A stretch of 64,000 nt of DNA. Origin: Streptomyces tsukubensis. GTDB taxonomy: Bacteria; Actinomycetota; Actinomycetes; Streptomycetales; Streptomycetaceae. How positions within the stretch are numbered: the stretch's first letter is position 1; every line of letters begins with the position of its first letter. The position numbers and the translations under genes are program-made. The stretch spans positions 4,588,001 through 4,652,000 of the forward strand of contig NZ_CP045178.1 of NCBI RefSeq assembly GCF_009296025.1, read 5' to 3'. The notes beneath the pieces were generated by a model. It had not been told where the DNA came from and ran no database searches. It was given only the letters and a program-made list of their open reading frames with translations. Below, piece by piece: positions 8,199 to 17,900 of the stretch.

Positions 8199-10205
8199 CT
8201 CGACGCGGTCCGCCATCAGCTTGATGAAGCGGGACGGGTCGCTCAGCTCACCGCCGTCGGCGAGCAGCGCCATGCCGTGCAGCAGCTCGGCGGCCTCGGC
8301 CAATCCGGTGCCGGACTCGTCCGCGGCATCGTCCGCGGTCCCGTCCGCGGCCTCGTCCTTCGCCGCGTCCCCGCCGGAAGGCGCCTGCTCGGCGTGGGCC
8401 TTCCGCAAGCCGCTGACCAGCGGGTGGGTCGGGTTGAGTTCGAGGATGCGCTTGACCTCGGGCACCTCCTGGCCCATGGCGCGGAGCATGTTCTCCAGCG
8501 CCGGGGTCACATCGCTGTTGTCCGAGACGATGCAGGCGGGCGAGGAGGTCAGCCTGGAGGAGAGCCGTACCTCCTTCACCTCGCCGCCGAGCTGATCCGT
8601 CATCCAGCTGAGGAGACCCGCGAAGTCGGCCTGCCGCTGCTCGCGTTCGGCCTCGACCTCCTTCTTCTCCTCCTCGGTGTCGAGGTCGACCTCGCCCTTG
8701 GCGATCGACTGGAGGGGCTTGCCTTCGAACTCGGGCACGGACTGCACCCAGACCTCGTCGACCCGGTCGGTGAGGAGCAGGACCTCGAACCCCTTGGCCT
8801 TGAAGGCCTCCATGTGCGGCGAGCTCTCCATCGCCGTACGGGAGTCGCCGGTCATGTAGAAGATGTGCTGCTGCCCCTCCTTCATCCGCTCCACGTACTC
8901 CTTGAGAGTCGTGGGGGCGGCGGCGTCGTGGGTGGAGGCGAAGGACGAGACGCCGAGAATGGCCTCGCGGTTTTCGAAGTCGCTGAGCAGACCCTCCTTG
9001 AGGACCGCGCCGAACTCCTTCCAGAAGGTCGCGTAACGGTCGGCGTCACGGGACATCATGTCCTTGACCGTCGACAGCACCTTCTTGACGAGACGGCGGT
9101 GCATCAACTGGATCTGGCGGTCCTGCTGAAGGATTTCCCTGGATACGTTGAGGGAAAGGTCGGCCGCGTCGACGACACCCTTGACGAAGCGCAGGTAGTC
9201 CGGCATCAGCGCTTCGCAGTCGTCCATGATGGAGACGCGCTTGACGTAGAGCTGAATACCGCGCCTGAACCCCTGCATGAAAAGGTCCTGCGGGGCGTGC
9301 GAGGGAATGAAAAGAAGAGCCTGGTACTCGAAGGCGCCCTCCGCCTGAATACGGATGGTCTCCAGCGGGTCGTTCCAGTCGTGGCTGACGTGCTTGTACA
9401 GCTCGCTGTACTCCTCGTCGGTCACCTCGCTCTTCGACCGCGCCCAGAGGGCCTTCATGGAGTTGACCGTCTCCACCTCGGCCTCGGCCTTGTCCTCTGC
9501 CGCCGACTCCTCGCCTTCCGCGGCCCCGGGCTCCGGCTCCTGGGCGGCCGGCTTCTCGACGGCCATCCTGATGGGCCACGTGATGAAGTCCGAGTACCGC
9601 TTGATGATCTCCCTGACCTTCCAGGGCGAGGCGTAGTCGAACAGCTGGTCCTCGGCGTCCTCGGCCTTCAGGCGCAGGACGACCGAGGTGCCCTGGGGCG
9701 CGTCGTCCACGGACTCCACGGTGTAGGTGCCCTCGCCGGTGGAGTGCCAGCGGGTGCCGCCGCTCTCGCCCGCCCTGCGGGTCAGCAGGGTGACGTCGTC
9801 GGCCACCATGAAGCTGGCGTAGAAGCCGACTCCGAACTGGCCGATCAGCTCCTCGGACGAGGCGGAGTCCTTGGCCTCCTTCAGTTCCTTCAGGAATTTG
9901 GCCGTTCCGGAATTGGCGATGGTGCCGATGAGCTTCACCACCTCGTCGTGCGACATGCCGATACCGTTGTCGCGTACGGTGAGCGTCCGCTGCTCCTTGT
10001 CGATCTCGATATCGATGTGGAGATCCGAGACGTCTTCGTTGATTCCCTCGTCGCGCAGTACTTCGAGGCGCAACTTGTCCAACGCGTCGGACGCGTTGGA
10101 GATCAGCTCGCGCAGGAACACATCCTTGTTCGAGTAGATCGAGTGAATCATCATCTGTAGAAGCTGTCGCGCTTCCACCTGAAACTCGAAAGTCTCGGCC
10201 GACAT
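8187..10205 (-). CDS. htpG: Molecular chaperone HtpG (bacterial Hsp90)
   Basis: ATP-dependent cytosolic chaperone dimer. The 672-aa product begins ETFEFQVEARQLLQMMI and shows the GHKL ATPase motifs: the Asn-containing helix RELISNASDALDKLR, the Asp loop RDNGIGMSHDEV and the glycine-rich lid GQFGVGFYASFMV. The middle domain (VKRVSIMDD, RGVVDAADLSLNVSRE equivalent) and C-terminal dimerisation domain (PTHPLV) are present. Between the N and middle domains is an acidic Glu/Ala-rich insert at about residues 220-240. Start codon ATG at 10205 is preceded by AAAGGAA on the minus strand. The length is slightly above the 620-640 aa of E. coli HtpG because of the insert and an acidic tail segment. Confidence 0.97.
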   Translation of the reverse strand: MSAETFEFQVEARQLLQMMIHSIYSNKDVFLRELISNASDALDKLRLEVLRDEGINEDVSDLHIDIEIDKEQRTLTVRDNGIGMSHDEVVKLIGTIANSGTAKFLKELKEAKDSASSEELIGQFGVGFYASFMVADDVTLLTRRAGESGGTRWHSTGEGTYTVESVDDAPQGTSVVLRLKAEDAEDQLFDYASPWKVREIIKRYSDFITWPIRMAVEKPAAQEPEPGAAEGEESAAEDKAEAEVETVNSMKALWARSKSEVTDEEYSELYKHVSHDWNDPLETIRIQAEGAFEYQALLFIPSHAPQDLFMQGFRRGIQLYVKRVSIMDDCEALMPDYLRFVKGVVDAADLSLNVSREILQQDRQIQLMHRRLVKKVLSTVKDMMSRDADRYATFWKEFGAVLKEGLLSDFENREAILGVSSFASTHDAAAPTTLKEYVERMKEGQQHIFYMTGDSRTAMESSPHMEAFKAKGFEVLLLTDRVDEVWVQSVPEFEGKPLQSIAKGEVDLDTEEEKKEVEAEREQRQADFAGLLSWMTDQLGGEVKEVRLSSRLTSSPACIVSDNSDVTPALENMLRAMGQEVPEVKRILELNPTHPLVSGLRKAHAEQAPSGGDAAKDEAADGTADDAADESGTGLAEAAELLHGMALLADGGELSDPSRFIKLMADRVERTL

Positions 10206-10567
10206 AGGTACGAATTCCTTTCCCCGGTAACCACCGACGCCACAACGGCGATCCGCCCCACATGGTATCCAGCCGGTCGCGGAGCTGTCCGGGGCACCGG
10301 TCGGGACGCCCGGCCGGTACGGGGGCGGCGGTGAGGTCCCGCCGCCGGGGCCCCGCCGCCGGGGCCCCGCCGCTGGGGTTACGACGGCGGGGCGGGGCCC
10401 CGGGGCCGGGGTGCGGATTCCCTGTTACCAAGTGCGGACACAACTCCGTGAACAACTTCCGACCGCCGCCCATCTCATGGGTTGTAGCGAACAGCAGATA
10501 CGGCCGGTCGCCCTGCGGGAGCAGGCGGAGGGGCCGCGTCCCGACAACCCAATGGGGGAGATCCATC
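10206..10567. other. Non-coding gap between divergent htpG and lipoprotein genes
   Basis: A 362-bp divergent intergenic region. It holds GC-only repeats around 10335-10405 (CCGCCGCCGGGGCC repeated, with the reverse pairing GGCGGGGCGGGGCC downstream) that can form strong hairpins. It must contain both promoters. I see no HAIR or CIRCE-like heat-shock operator by eye. Confidence 0.5.
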
Positions 10568-11263
10568 ATGACCGCTCGTCGTATTCGCCACACCCGCCGT
10601 ACCGTCCGTTCCGCCGGCCTGCTGGTCGTCGCCGCCGCTGCCGCGTTCTCGCTCACCGCCTGCCAGGGCGGCAGCGGCGACGCCGCCGCGGGGCCGGAGA
10701 AGAAGGACTCCGCCGCCACCTCGGTCTCCGCGTCCAACTCCACCGGTGACAGTGGTACGCACGACGACTCCAAGACCAACGCGAGCGAGACCCGGACCGA
10801 GGCCGGCAAGACTCAGGCCGAGGCGGGCAAGCCCCAGAGCGCGGCGGGGGCCCCGGCCCGTACCCAGACCCTGCCCGACGGCAGCACCGCCAAGATCTAC
10901 AAGCTCGGTGAGCAGCACTACCGCGCCGACATCGTCGCCGACGGTTCCGTCCTGGCCACGATCGAGACGGACGAGCACGACGCGGGGCTCGACGCCAACG
11001 ACATGTACATCGTGCTCACGCTGGACGGTCAGGTCCACGCCTGGATGGGCGGCGGACAGCAGGGACCGGGCACCTTCGAACTCGCCGGCGGCTGGAAGGC
11101 CAAGGTCACGAAGGTCGGCGACGTCCGGTACCGCGCGGACATCATCGGCAGGGACGGCTCGGTGATGGGCACACTGAACGCCGACGAGAAGGACGCGGGC
11201 GCCGTCGCCAACGGTGTGTACATCGTGCTCAGCTTCGGCGGACTGATCAGCGCCCACGAGTGA
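10568..11263 (+). CDS. Secreted lipoprotein with internally duplicated domain
   Basis: A 231-aa lipoprotein of unknown function. The ATG at 10568 follows GGGGGAG. The signal peptide has twin-Arg-like Arg residues (ARRIRHTRRTVR), a hydrophobic core and a lipobox LTAC at about residues 32-35, so the mature protein would be lipidated at Cys. A Thr/Ala/Glu/Lys-rich linker follows to about residue 105. The rest consists of two tandem units of about 58 residues: both contain K-Y/V-x-x-G-x-x-x-YRADI, then DGSV, then D-E-x-DAG, and end with YIVL-x-x-x-G-x-x-x-A. The symmetric pair suggests a duplicated small beta domain. No enzymatic motif is visible. Confidence 0.85.
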   Translation: MTARRIRHTRRTVRSAGLLVVAAAAAFSLTACQGGSGDAAAGPEKKDSAATSVSASNSTGDSGTHDDSKTNASETRTEAGKTQAEAGKPQSAAGAPARTQTLPDGSTAKIYKLGEQHYRADIVADGSVLATIETDEHDAGLDANDMYIVLTLDGQVHAWMGGGQQGPGTFELAGGWKAKVTKVGDVRYRADIIGRDGSVMGTLNADEKDAGAVANGVYIVLSFGGLISAHE

Positions 11264-11422
11264 CATCCACGCATCCACGAGTGGCGTCGCGAGTGAACGC
11301 CCGTAGGACCGCTGAACGACCGCGCGACCGCCGCACCCCGGGGCTCCGGGCCGCCGTCCGTCCACAGCGTGTGGGCACGGCCGGTCCGGGCCACAGCGCA
11401 AAGAGCGGAGCACCGGCACCAG

Positions 11423-11530
11423 AACACAGGATTCAGAGCGCAGGCACCGGAGCAAAGGATTCAGAGCGCAGGCACCGGAGCACAGGAACCAGAGCACAGG
11501 AACCAGAGCACAGGAACCAGAGCACAGGCA
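11423..11530. repeat. Nested tandem repeats before the cyclodeaminase gene
   Basis: Two copies of a unit of about 28 bp (aggattcagagcgcaggc plus caccggagca) followed by three copies of a 14-mer ACAGGAACCAGAGC. They fill most of the 11264-11562 gap and stop 32 bp before the next ATG, so they may be in its 5' UTR. Confidence 0.85.
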
Positions 11531-11562
11531 CTGTCCGCACCTACACAAAGGCGAGGACCACC

Positions 11563-12606
11563 ATGTCTCAGGAGAGCCTTCTGTTCCTCAACCGGACCGC
11601 CGTAGTGGCCTGTCTGGAGAAGCTGGACCCGGTCGGCGTGGCGGCCGACGTACTGCGCGCCCAGGCCGCGGGCCGCACCGAGATCCCCGCCGAGGGATAC
11701 CTCCCCTGGCAGAACAGCGCCGGTGCCTACAGTCGCGCCATCGCCATGCTGGGAGCGCTGCACCGGCCCGAGGGTTCGGTGTACGGCATGAAGCTCATCA
11801 ACGCCGCCGTCGACAACCCTTCCCGGGGCATCGAGCGCGCGGGTGGTCTGAGCTTCGCCTTCGACCCCGAGACCGCCCGGCCGAAGCTCGTCGCCGAGGC
11901 CGGTTACCTCAGTGCGGTGCGTACGGCGGCCTACACCATGGTCAGCCTCGGCTCCCTGGGACCGGAGAGATTCGACGCCGTCACGCTGCTCGGAACCGGA
12001 GCGCTGGCGCGCGCCCACGTCGACCTGCTGGTACGTGCCTTCCCCGCCGTCACGAAGATGGTGGTGTACGACCTGTCGGACTCCCGGGCCCGCGAGATGA
12101 TCCAGTGGTGCGCCACCACGCACCCCCAACTCACCGTGGATCTCGCCCCCGACGCGCAGCGGGCGGTCGCGGCCACCCCGGTCACCGTCACACTGACCAC
12201 CAGCGACACCCCGTACATCCCCGCGAGTTGGATGGCACCCGGCACGTTTCTCGCGCACGTCTCGCTCGACGACGTCACCGAGGAGGCGTTCCTCGGCGCG
12301 CAGGCCGTCTATGGGGACGACCTCACTCTCATCGAGGAGAACCCGCGCCGCGTCCTGGGCGCCCTGCTCCAGGAGGGCAAGGTGACCGCGCCCGGCACCG
12401 AGGGGGCTCCCGCCCGGGGCCACGGGCGCGCTGTCGAGGGCACGCTCGGGCAGGTGCTGCTCGGTGAGGTGCCCGCGATCCGCCCCTCGGACGGCTATGT
12501 GGTGAGCAACCCGTTCGGCATGTCGATCCTCGACGTGGGGCTGATCGACGCCGTGCACAGGACCGCGATACAACTCGGAGTGGGACAGCGGCTCGACTTG
12601 ATGTGA
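11563..12606 (+). CDS. Ornithine cyclodeaminase/mu-crystallin family protein
   Basis: A 347-aa NAD-dependent enzyme of the OCD/mu-crystallin fold. The family includes ornithine cyclodeaminase, SbnB-type N-(carboxyethyl) diaminopropionate synthases and ketimine reductases. Seen: the substrate-side motif VYGMKLINA with Lys, DNPSRGIERAGG, a Rossmann motif VTLLGTGALARAHVDLLV, and the Asp-binding strand VVYDLSDSRA. The ATG at 11563 has an upstream AAAGGCGAGGA. In-frame upstream codons back to 11260 lie in tandem repeats and are not coding. Substrate cannot be told from sequence. The SbnB-like spread of residues and a following FkbM methyltransferase hint at specialised metabolism, but the set is too small to be a cluster. 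Confidence 0.82.
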   Translation: MSQESLLFLNRTAVVACLEKLDPVGVAADVLRAQAAGRTEIPAEGYLPWQNSAGAYSRAIAMLGALHRPEGSVYGMKLINAAVDNPSRGIERAGGLSFAFDPETARPKLVAEAGYLSAVRTAAYTMVSLGSLGPERFDAVTLLGTGALARAHVDLLVRAFPAVTKMVVYDLSDSRAREMIQWCATTHPQLTVDLAPDAQRAVAATPVTVTLTTSDTPYIPASWMAPGTFLAHVSLDDVTEEAFLGAQAVYGDDLTLIEENPRRVLGALLQEGKVTAPGTEGAPARGHGRAVEGTLGQVLLGEVPAIRPSDGYVVSNPFGMSILDVGLIDAVHRTAIQLGVGQRLDLM

Positions 12607-12728
12607 CCCATGCGTGGGGGCAGGACCGTCAGGCGCAGTGGGTGCTGCCGGGCGAGTCCCTTTCCCTGCTTCGTGATTCGGGGCAGCACCGGACGAGGGA
12701 GGACGGAGAGAGCGAGCAGGATCCCGAC

Positions 12729-12800
12729 GAGGCCGAGCCCCGCGTCGATCGGAAACCGTCGTTGGAGGCCGAGCCCCACGTCGATCGGAAACCGCCGTTG
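12729..12800. repeat. 36-bp direct tandem duplication
   Basis: Two adjacent 36-bp copies (12729-12764 and 12765-12800) differing at two positions, in the 12607-12878 gap. They start GAGGCCGAGCCCC. No gene is supported in the gap. Confidence 0.9.
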
Positions 12801-12878
12801 GTCGACAGGCCGTGGTGATACGCGGCCCGGCCGACGCGTTACCGTGCCTGAACACCACCCCCGGCGGAGAGGCGACCG

Positions 12879-13802
12879 ATGAGGGACACGGCTTCCGAGG
12901 CTCTGGTCACCCTCGGCCGACGGTATGTGCGGTACGCGCCCGGCCTGCTCGGCAAGGAGACGCTCGCCGCCCGCCACCTCAACGCCCACCTGCGCGAACA
13001 ACCCCGCCGCCGGGTGTCAAAGGCCCGATCGGGCGCCCGGTTCGCCGTGGACACCCAGGACCTGATCCAGCGCTACCTGTACCTGTTCGGGGAGTGGGAA
13101 CCGCACCTGACCCACTGGCTGAGGAACCGGCTCCGCCCCGGAGACACCTTCGTCGACGTCGGCGCCAACATCGGCTACTTCAGTGTGCTGGCCGCCCGCC
13201 TCGTCGGCCCCTCGGGCCGGGTGGTGGCGGTCGAGGCGTCCCCCGAGTTCCACCGGAGGCTGCTCCAGCACGCACGGCTCAACGGCTGCGACAACATCCG
13301 CGCGGTCAACACAGCGGTCGCCGACAGCAGAAGAACCCTCACCTTCGTTCTCGCCAGTTCGCGGAACATGGGGGCGAACAGCATCGTCCCCTACGAGGGC
13401 CCCGCCGAGTCCACCTTCGAGGCCGAGGCCCTTCCCTTGGCGGACGTCCTCAGGCCCGAGGAGATCGCCGACGCTCGGGTGATCAAGATCGACGTGGAGG
13501 GCGCGGAGGGCAGCGCGATGCGGGGCCTGCTCCCCGTACTTGACCGGCTCCGTCCCGACGCCGAGATCACCGTGGAGGTCACCCCTCAGCGGATGGCGCT
13601 GCTCGGCGACCGTGTCGAGGAGTTGCTCGACGAGATGAGGGCACGCGGCTTCCACATGTACCGGCTGGCGAACGACTACACCCCCGAGAGCTACGTCGCC
13701 GCACGGAGACAGCCTCCGAGGGCCCCCGTCCGCTGGCACGGCCCGGTCGTCGACGAGAGCGATCTGGTCTTCTCCCGCATCGACGCGGACGTGCTGGCCT
13801 GA
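12879..13802 (+). CDS. FkbM-family methyltransferase
   Basis: SAM-dependent O-methyltransferase of the FkbM group. The 307-aa product has motif I as FVDVGANIGYFSVLAARLVG (about residues 89-108), an acidic loop after VVAVEAS for the SAM ribose, and the FkbM hallmark VIKIDVEGAEGSAMRG (about 204-219). FkbM-type enzymes methylate sugars or polyketides, and many act on cell-surface glycans. The N-terminal 60 residues (Arg-rich) precede the fold and are typical of Streptomyces copies. It is followed, on the other strand, by a glycosyltransferase gene 72 bp away, so a role in modifying an exported glycan is a reasonable guess but not shown. Confidence 0.88.
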   Translation: MRDTASEALVTLGRRYVRYAPGLLGKETLAARHLNAHLREQPRRRVSKARSGARFAVDTQDLIQRYLYLFGEWEPHLTHWLRNRLRPGDTFVDVGANIGYFSVLAARLVGPSGRVVAVEASPEFHRRLLQHARLNGCDNIRAVNTAVADSRRTLTFVLASSRNMGANSIVPYEGPAESTFEAEALPLADVLRPEEIADARVIKIDVEGAEGSAMRGLLPVLDRLRPDAEITVEVTPQRMALLGDRVEELLDEMRARGFHMYRLANDYTPESYVAARRQPPRAPVRWHGPVVDESDLVFSRIDADVLA

Positions 13803-13803
13803 G

Positions 13804-13873
13804 GGGTCCGGTTCCGCAAGGTCCGGTTCCGACAAGGTCCGGTGCCGACAAGGTCCGGTTCCGACAAGGTCCG
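13804..13873. repeat. 16-bp tandem repeat between convergent genes
   Basis: AAGGTCCGGTTCCGAC in three full copies (13818, 13834, 13850), with a shortened copy before and a partial after. It fills the whole space between the convergent FkbM and glycosyltransferase stops. Confidence 0.92.
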
Positions 13874-14662
13874 TCAGCTGGCGCCGAGGTCGGAGCCGGC
13901 CCCAGGACAACGCCACCCGAACTCCCCCAGGGCCCGCGCCCTGGCCTCCACGACCGTCATGCGCGCGCCGCGCTCGGCCGCCTCCGTGTGTGCGGCCTGG
14001 CTCGTGGCCTGCCCCGGCCACTTGCGGTACAGCAGCCCGGCCTCGTACGAGAACCAGCCCCGGCTGACCATGTTCAGCGCGAGCAGCAGCCCCGTGTCCT
14101 CCGAGGCGGGCAGCGCCATCCAGCCGCCGAGCGCGAGGACGAGATCGCGGCGCGCGAAGAGCGTCGCCGGGTGGACCTGGGCCCGGTAGTCGTGTGCCTG
14201 CCAGTGCGCGAGTACGGCTCCGCGTTCGACGGGCCCCTCGCCGGGGTCGCCCTCGAAGCCGACCGTGGAGCCGTCGGGGAGCAGGTCGAGCGCGCGCGAG
14301 GTGGCCCATCCGATGTCCGGGTGCCCTTGGAGGGCGGCGAGGTCACGGGAGAGCGTGCCGGGGGTCAGCCGGTCGTCGGCGTCGAGGACCTTGACGTACT
14401 CGCCGTCCGCGTGGGCCAGGGCCATGGTCCTGGCCACGGCGGGCCCGGCCGGCCGCCCCTGCCGGAAGGTCACCCGGCTGTCGGCGGGGACGTGAGGAGC
14501 GACATCGTCACCCGTACCGTCCTCCTGGATCACCCAGTGCCAGTCCCACCCATCGGGCAGTTCCTGCGCGAGGAGCGACGCGTAGGCCTCCGGCAGGAAG
14601 TGTGCCGAAGGGGCGTGGACGGCGGTGACGACGACGACGCGCTTTCGTCGCACGGTATCCAC
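13874..14662 (-). CDS. Family 2 glycosyltransferase
   Basis: A GT-A fold glycosyltransferase. The product shows VVVVTAVHAPSAHFLPEAYASLL (strand 1 and helix), the acidic nucleotide-sugar site VLDADDRLTPGTL (the family's DxD-type motif at about 90-100 of the mature frame), and GGWMALPASEDTGLLLAL, where the ED pair corresponds to the catalytic base region. Most GT2 proteins of this length (262 aa) act in the cytosol on cell-wall or capsule precursors. The frame is open to 14707, but GTG at 14662 (VDTVRRKRVVVVT) follows AGGAAGG and places the start just before the fold. The ORF's extra 15 residues cover a probable terminator-adjacent leader. Donor and acceptor are unknown. Confidence 0.82.
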   Translation of the reverse strand: MDTVRRKRVVVVTAVHAPSAHFLPEAYASLLAQELPDGWDWHWVIQEDGTGDDVAPHVPADSRVTFRQGRPAGPAVARTMALAHADGEYVKVLDADDRLTPGTLSRDLAALQGHPDIGWATSRALDLLPDGSTVGFEGDPGEGPVERGAVLAHWQAHDYRAQVHPATLFARRDLVLALGGWMALPASEDTGLLLALNMVSRGWFSYEAGLLYRKWPGQATSQAAHTEAAERGARMTVVEARARALGEFGWRCPGAGSDLGAS

Positions 14663-14713
14663 CACCCTTCCTGGTGCGTGCGGTGGCAGCCGACGGCCGC
14701 ATGACATGAAAAT

Positions 14714-14753
14714 GCCCGACCGCTGGAGACGGGGGACGCACCAGCGATCGGGC
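14714..14753 (-). terminator. Terminator-like hairpin downstream of the STAND gene
   Basis: Arms 14714-14726 and 14741-14753 pair over 13 bp with one mismatch. Read on the minus strand the stem is followed by ATTTTC. It sits 169 bp after the STAND stop and before the glycosyltransferase start. Confidence 0.6.
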
Positions 14754-14921
14754 TGCGAGCCACACTAACAAGGGGGCTGGTGCGGCGGTAGAAGTGCTCG
14801 GCCACAAAGGTGAGTTGTGATCCAGATCACGCCAATCGTTCACGCGGGGCGCGGCAGTGGACGCTGATCCGCGCGGGGCGCGGAGACGCGGTCGCCGTAC
14901 GTGCGGCCCCGCCCTCCCCCG

Positions 14922-17900
14922 TCACTTGTCGCAAGGAGGCTCGTACGAGAGCCGGGGCAGGTATTCGTCCCATTTCTCCCGTGTCAGTACGCCCCGGGTG
15001 ACCGAGCAGATGCGGCGGACCGCCTGGTCCGGGTCCAGGTTCCACAGCCGTACGGTGTCGGCGCCGCTCGACACCCCCAGCATGTGGCTGAGCGGGCTGA
15101 ACGACAGGAAGTTGCCGGTCTTCGCGTTCGGGCTCATCGACTGGCCGATGGGGGTGGCCCCCGTTGGGCGGGTGACGTTCCACAGTCTGACCGTGTCGTC
15201 GTTGCCGCCGCTCGCCAGCGTGTGTCCGTCCCTGCTGTACGTCAGGGAGACCACCGCCTCCGTATGGCCGGTGAGGGTGGCGCCGAGCCCGGTCGCCCTG
15301 CGGCGGCTGGTGACGTTCCAGAGCCTGACCGTGCCGTCGTCGCTGCCGCTGGCCAGGGTGCAGCCGTCGGGGCTGTAGGCCAACGTGTTGACCGGACCCA
15401 AATGCCCCTTGAGCGGCTTTCCGAGTCTGGCGGCCCGACGCGGATCGCGCACGTTCCAGAGCTGTACGGTCCCGTCGGCGCTGCCGCTGGCGAGAGTCCG
15501 GCTGTCCGGGCTGAAGACGAAGGCGTTGACCCAGCCCTTCTGGCCGGTGAGCGGCTTGCCGAGGGGGCGCAGGTGCGAGGCGTCGCTGACGTCCCACAGC
15601 CGGATGGTGTGGTCGTCCAGGGCGGTCGCGAGCGTCCGGCCGTCCGGGCTGAACGCCAGCACGGCGGGTCCCGCGAACCGTGTCCGCAGTGGGACGGGCG
15701 GGCCGTAGGGGACGGGCCGGGCCGGATCGCGCACGTTCCAGAGCCGCACGGAGTGGTTCCCCGTGAGCGCCGCGAGCACATGGCCGTTGGGGGAGTACGC
15801 CAGCGAACGCACCTCGCCCTCGTTCCTGTCGGGCATGACCGGTTTGCCGAGCGCCTCGGGCCGGTCGGGGTCCCGCACGTTCCAGAAGCGGATCTTCTCG
15901 TCGCGCGCGGCCGTGGCGAGCACCTGCCCGTCCGGTCGAAAGGCCCCAATTCGCCCTATCATGTCCGACGTCGGTATCGACCACAGACGGACTTTGTTGT
16001 CGCCGGTACCGGTGGCGAGGGTCCGGCCGTCGGGGCTGAACCCCACGGCGTACATCTCGCCGCTGCTGCCCGAGAGGGCCTCGCCGACCTGCGACGGGTA
16101 GGCCGGATTGCTGACGTTCCACAGGCTCGCCGTGGAGTCGGCGCTGCCGGCGGCGAGCTTGGTCCCGTCAGGGCTGAAAGCCACGGACCAGATGGGGCCC
16201 GTGTGGCCGGCGAGGGGCGAGCCGAGCCTGGTGGCGTGGCGCGGGTCGGTCACGTTCCACAGCCGTATGGTGTCGTCCGCGCCGCCGCTGGCCAGTGTCC
16301 GGCCATTGGGGCTGAAGGCGACGGAGTGGACGGTGTCCTTGTGCCCTGTCAGTACCGGGCCGACCGGCTCCGGGTGACGCACATCGGCCATGTTCCACAG
16401 CCGGATCGTGCCGTCGTCGCCGCCCGCGGCCAGCCGCTCGCCGTCGGGGCTGAACGCCACGGAGCGCACGGCCGCGGTGTGGCCGGTCAGCTTGCCGATC
16501 TGCCGCGGCCCGCCATGGGCCCGCATGTTCCACAGCCGTACGGTGTGATCCTCATTGGCGGAGGCCAGCGTGTGCCCGTCCGGGCTGAACGCCAGCAGGT
16601 ACGCCGTACCGCCACCGCCGGGCAGTGGCCCACCGAGCGGCCGGGCATGGCCGGGGTCGCGTACGTCCCACAGGCGGATCGTGGAGTCGTCGGAAGTGCT
16701 GGCCAGCGTATGGCCGTCCGGGCTGAAGACCGCGCTGCTCACCCAGCCCTTGTGGCCGGTCAGCGGCTTGCCCAGCGGCTTGGGGCGGGTCGGGTCCCGT
16801 ACGTCCCAGAGGCGGATGGTCCTGTCGTAGCTGGCGGTGGCGAGGGTCCGCCCGTCCGGGCTGAACGTGGTGAGGTAGACCGCCCCTGTGTGGCCGAGGA
16901 GCGGCGTGGCCAGCGGGGCGTTGACGATCGAGATCAGCCGGTTGTCGGTGGACTCGTCGTCCGGCCGCAGTTGGTGGGCCACCAGGTCGAGCTGGGCGGA
17001 GAGCGAGGGATCGGTGAACTGCACGCGGTCGGCCTCGGCGACCACCTGCTGGAACACGGCGTCGTCCCGCTGCTGCCAGGCGATCACCGCGGAACCGACG
17101 GCAAGGATCGCCAGCACGACAAGGGCGGCCACCGCGGAACGGCTGATCCAGACGGTGCGCTTGCGCAGCCTGACGGAGGCGGCCAGGAATCCGGCGGCGC
17201 TGCGGGTCAGGGACGTGTCACTGATGCCGGTGGAGTCGCCGCTGCCGCTGCCGCTGCCGCTGCCGCCGTCTCCGCCGCTGTCACTACCGCCGCTGCCGCC
17301 GCCTCTGGCACCGTTGCCGCCTCCGTCACCGCCGACGCCTCCGCCTCCGCCACCGTCACCGTTGCCGCCTCCGCCACCGCCGTCAGGGGCGCCGTCGGTT
17401 CCGCCGGTCGATCGCGCCCATTCGCGGGCCTGCTCAAGTCTGGAGCCCCGGTAGAGCAGGGACGAGTCGCGGCCCGAACTCTCCCAGGCCCTGCCGTCCT
17501 CCTCCAGCCGCTGGCGCAGCAGATTGCCGTTCCTGTCCTCGTCGATCCAGCCGCGCAGCCGTGGCCAGGCGTGGAGCAGCGCCTCGTGGGTGATCTCCAC
17601 GGTGTCCGCGTCGAGAGTCACCAGGCGGGCGTGGGCCAGCGCTTCGAGTGACTCCTCCGTCATCTCCGGGTCGGTCGACTCCCTCGCGAGCTGGCGCCGC
17701 GTCTCCCGCCTGCGGGTCGCCTGAGTGTCCTCACCCAGTCTGACCAGCCGGAGAAGGAGCAGCCTCGCCGCCGTGCGCGCGGTCGGGCCGAGGTCGGACC
17801 AGGCACGTTCCGCGGTCGCGGCCACCGCGCCCTGGATTCCGCCGGCCGCCGCGTACCCGGCCAGCGTCAGCCGCCCGGCCTTCCGCCGCTGCCAGGTCGC

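Noticed and set aside
8043..10160. 705-codon plus-strand frame antisense to htpG
   Set aside because: htpG on the minus strand explains the region fully.
14901..17651. 916-codon plus-strand frame antisense to the WD40 region
   Set aside because: It mirrors the WD40 repeats in another frame; the repetitive PQPDRVV product is not protein-like.
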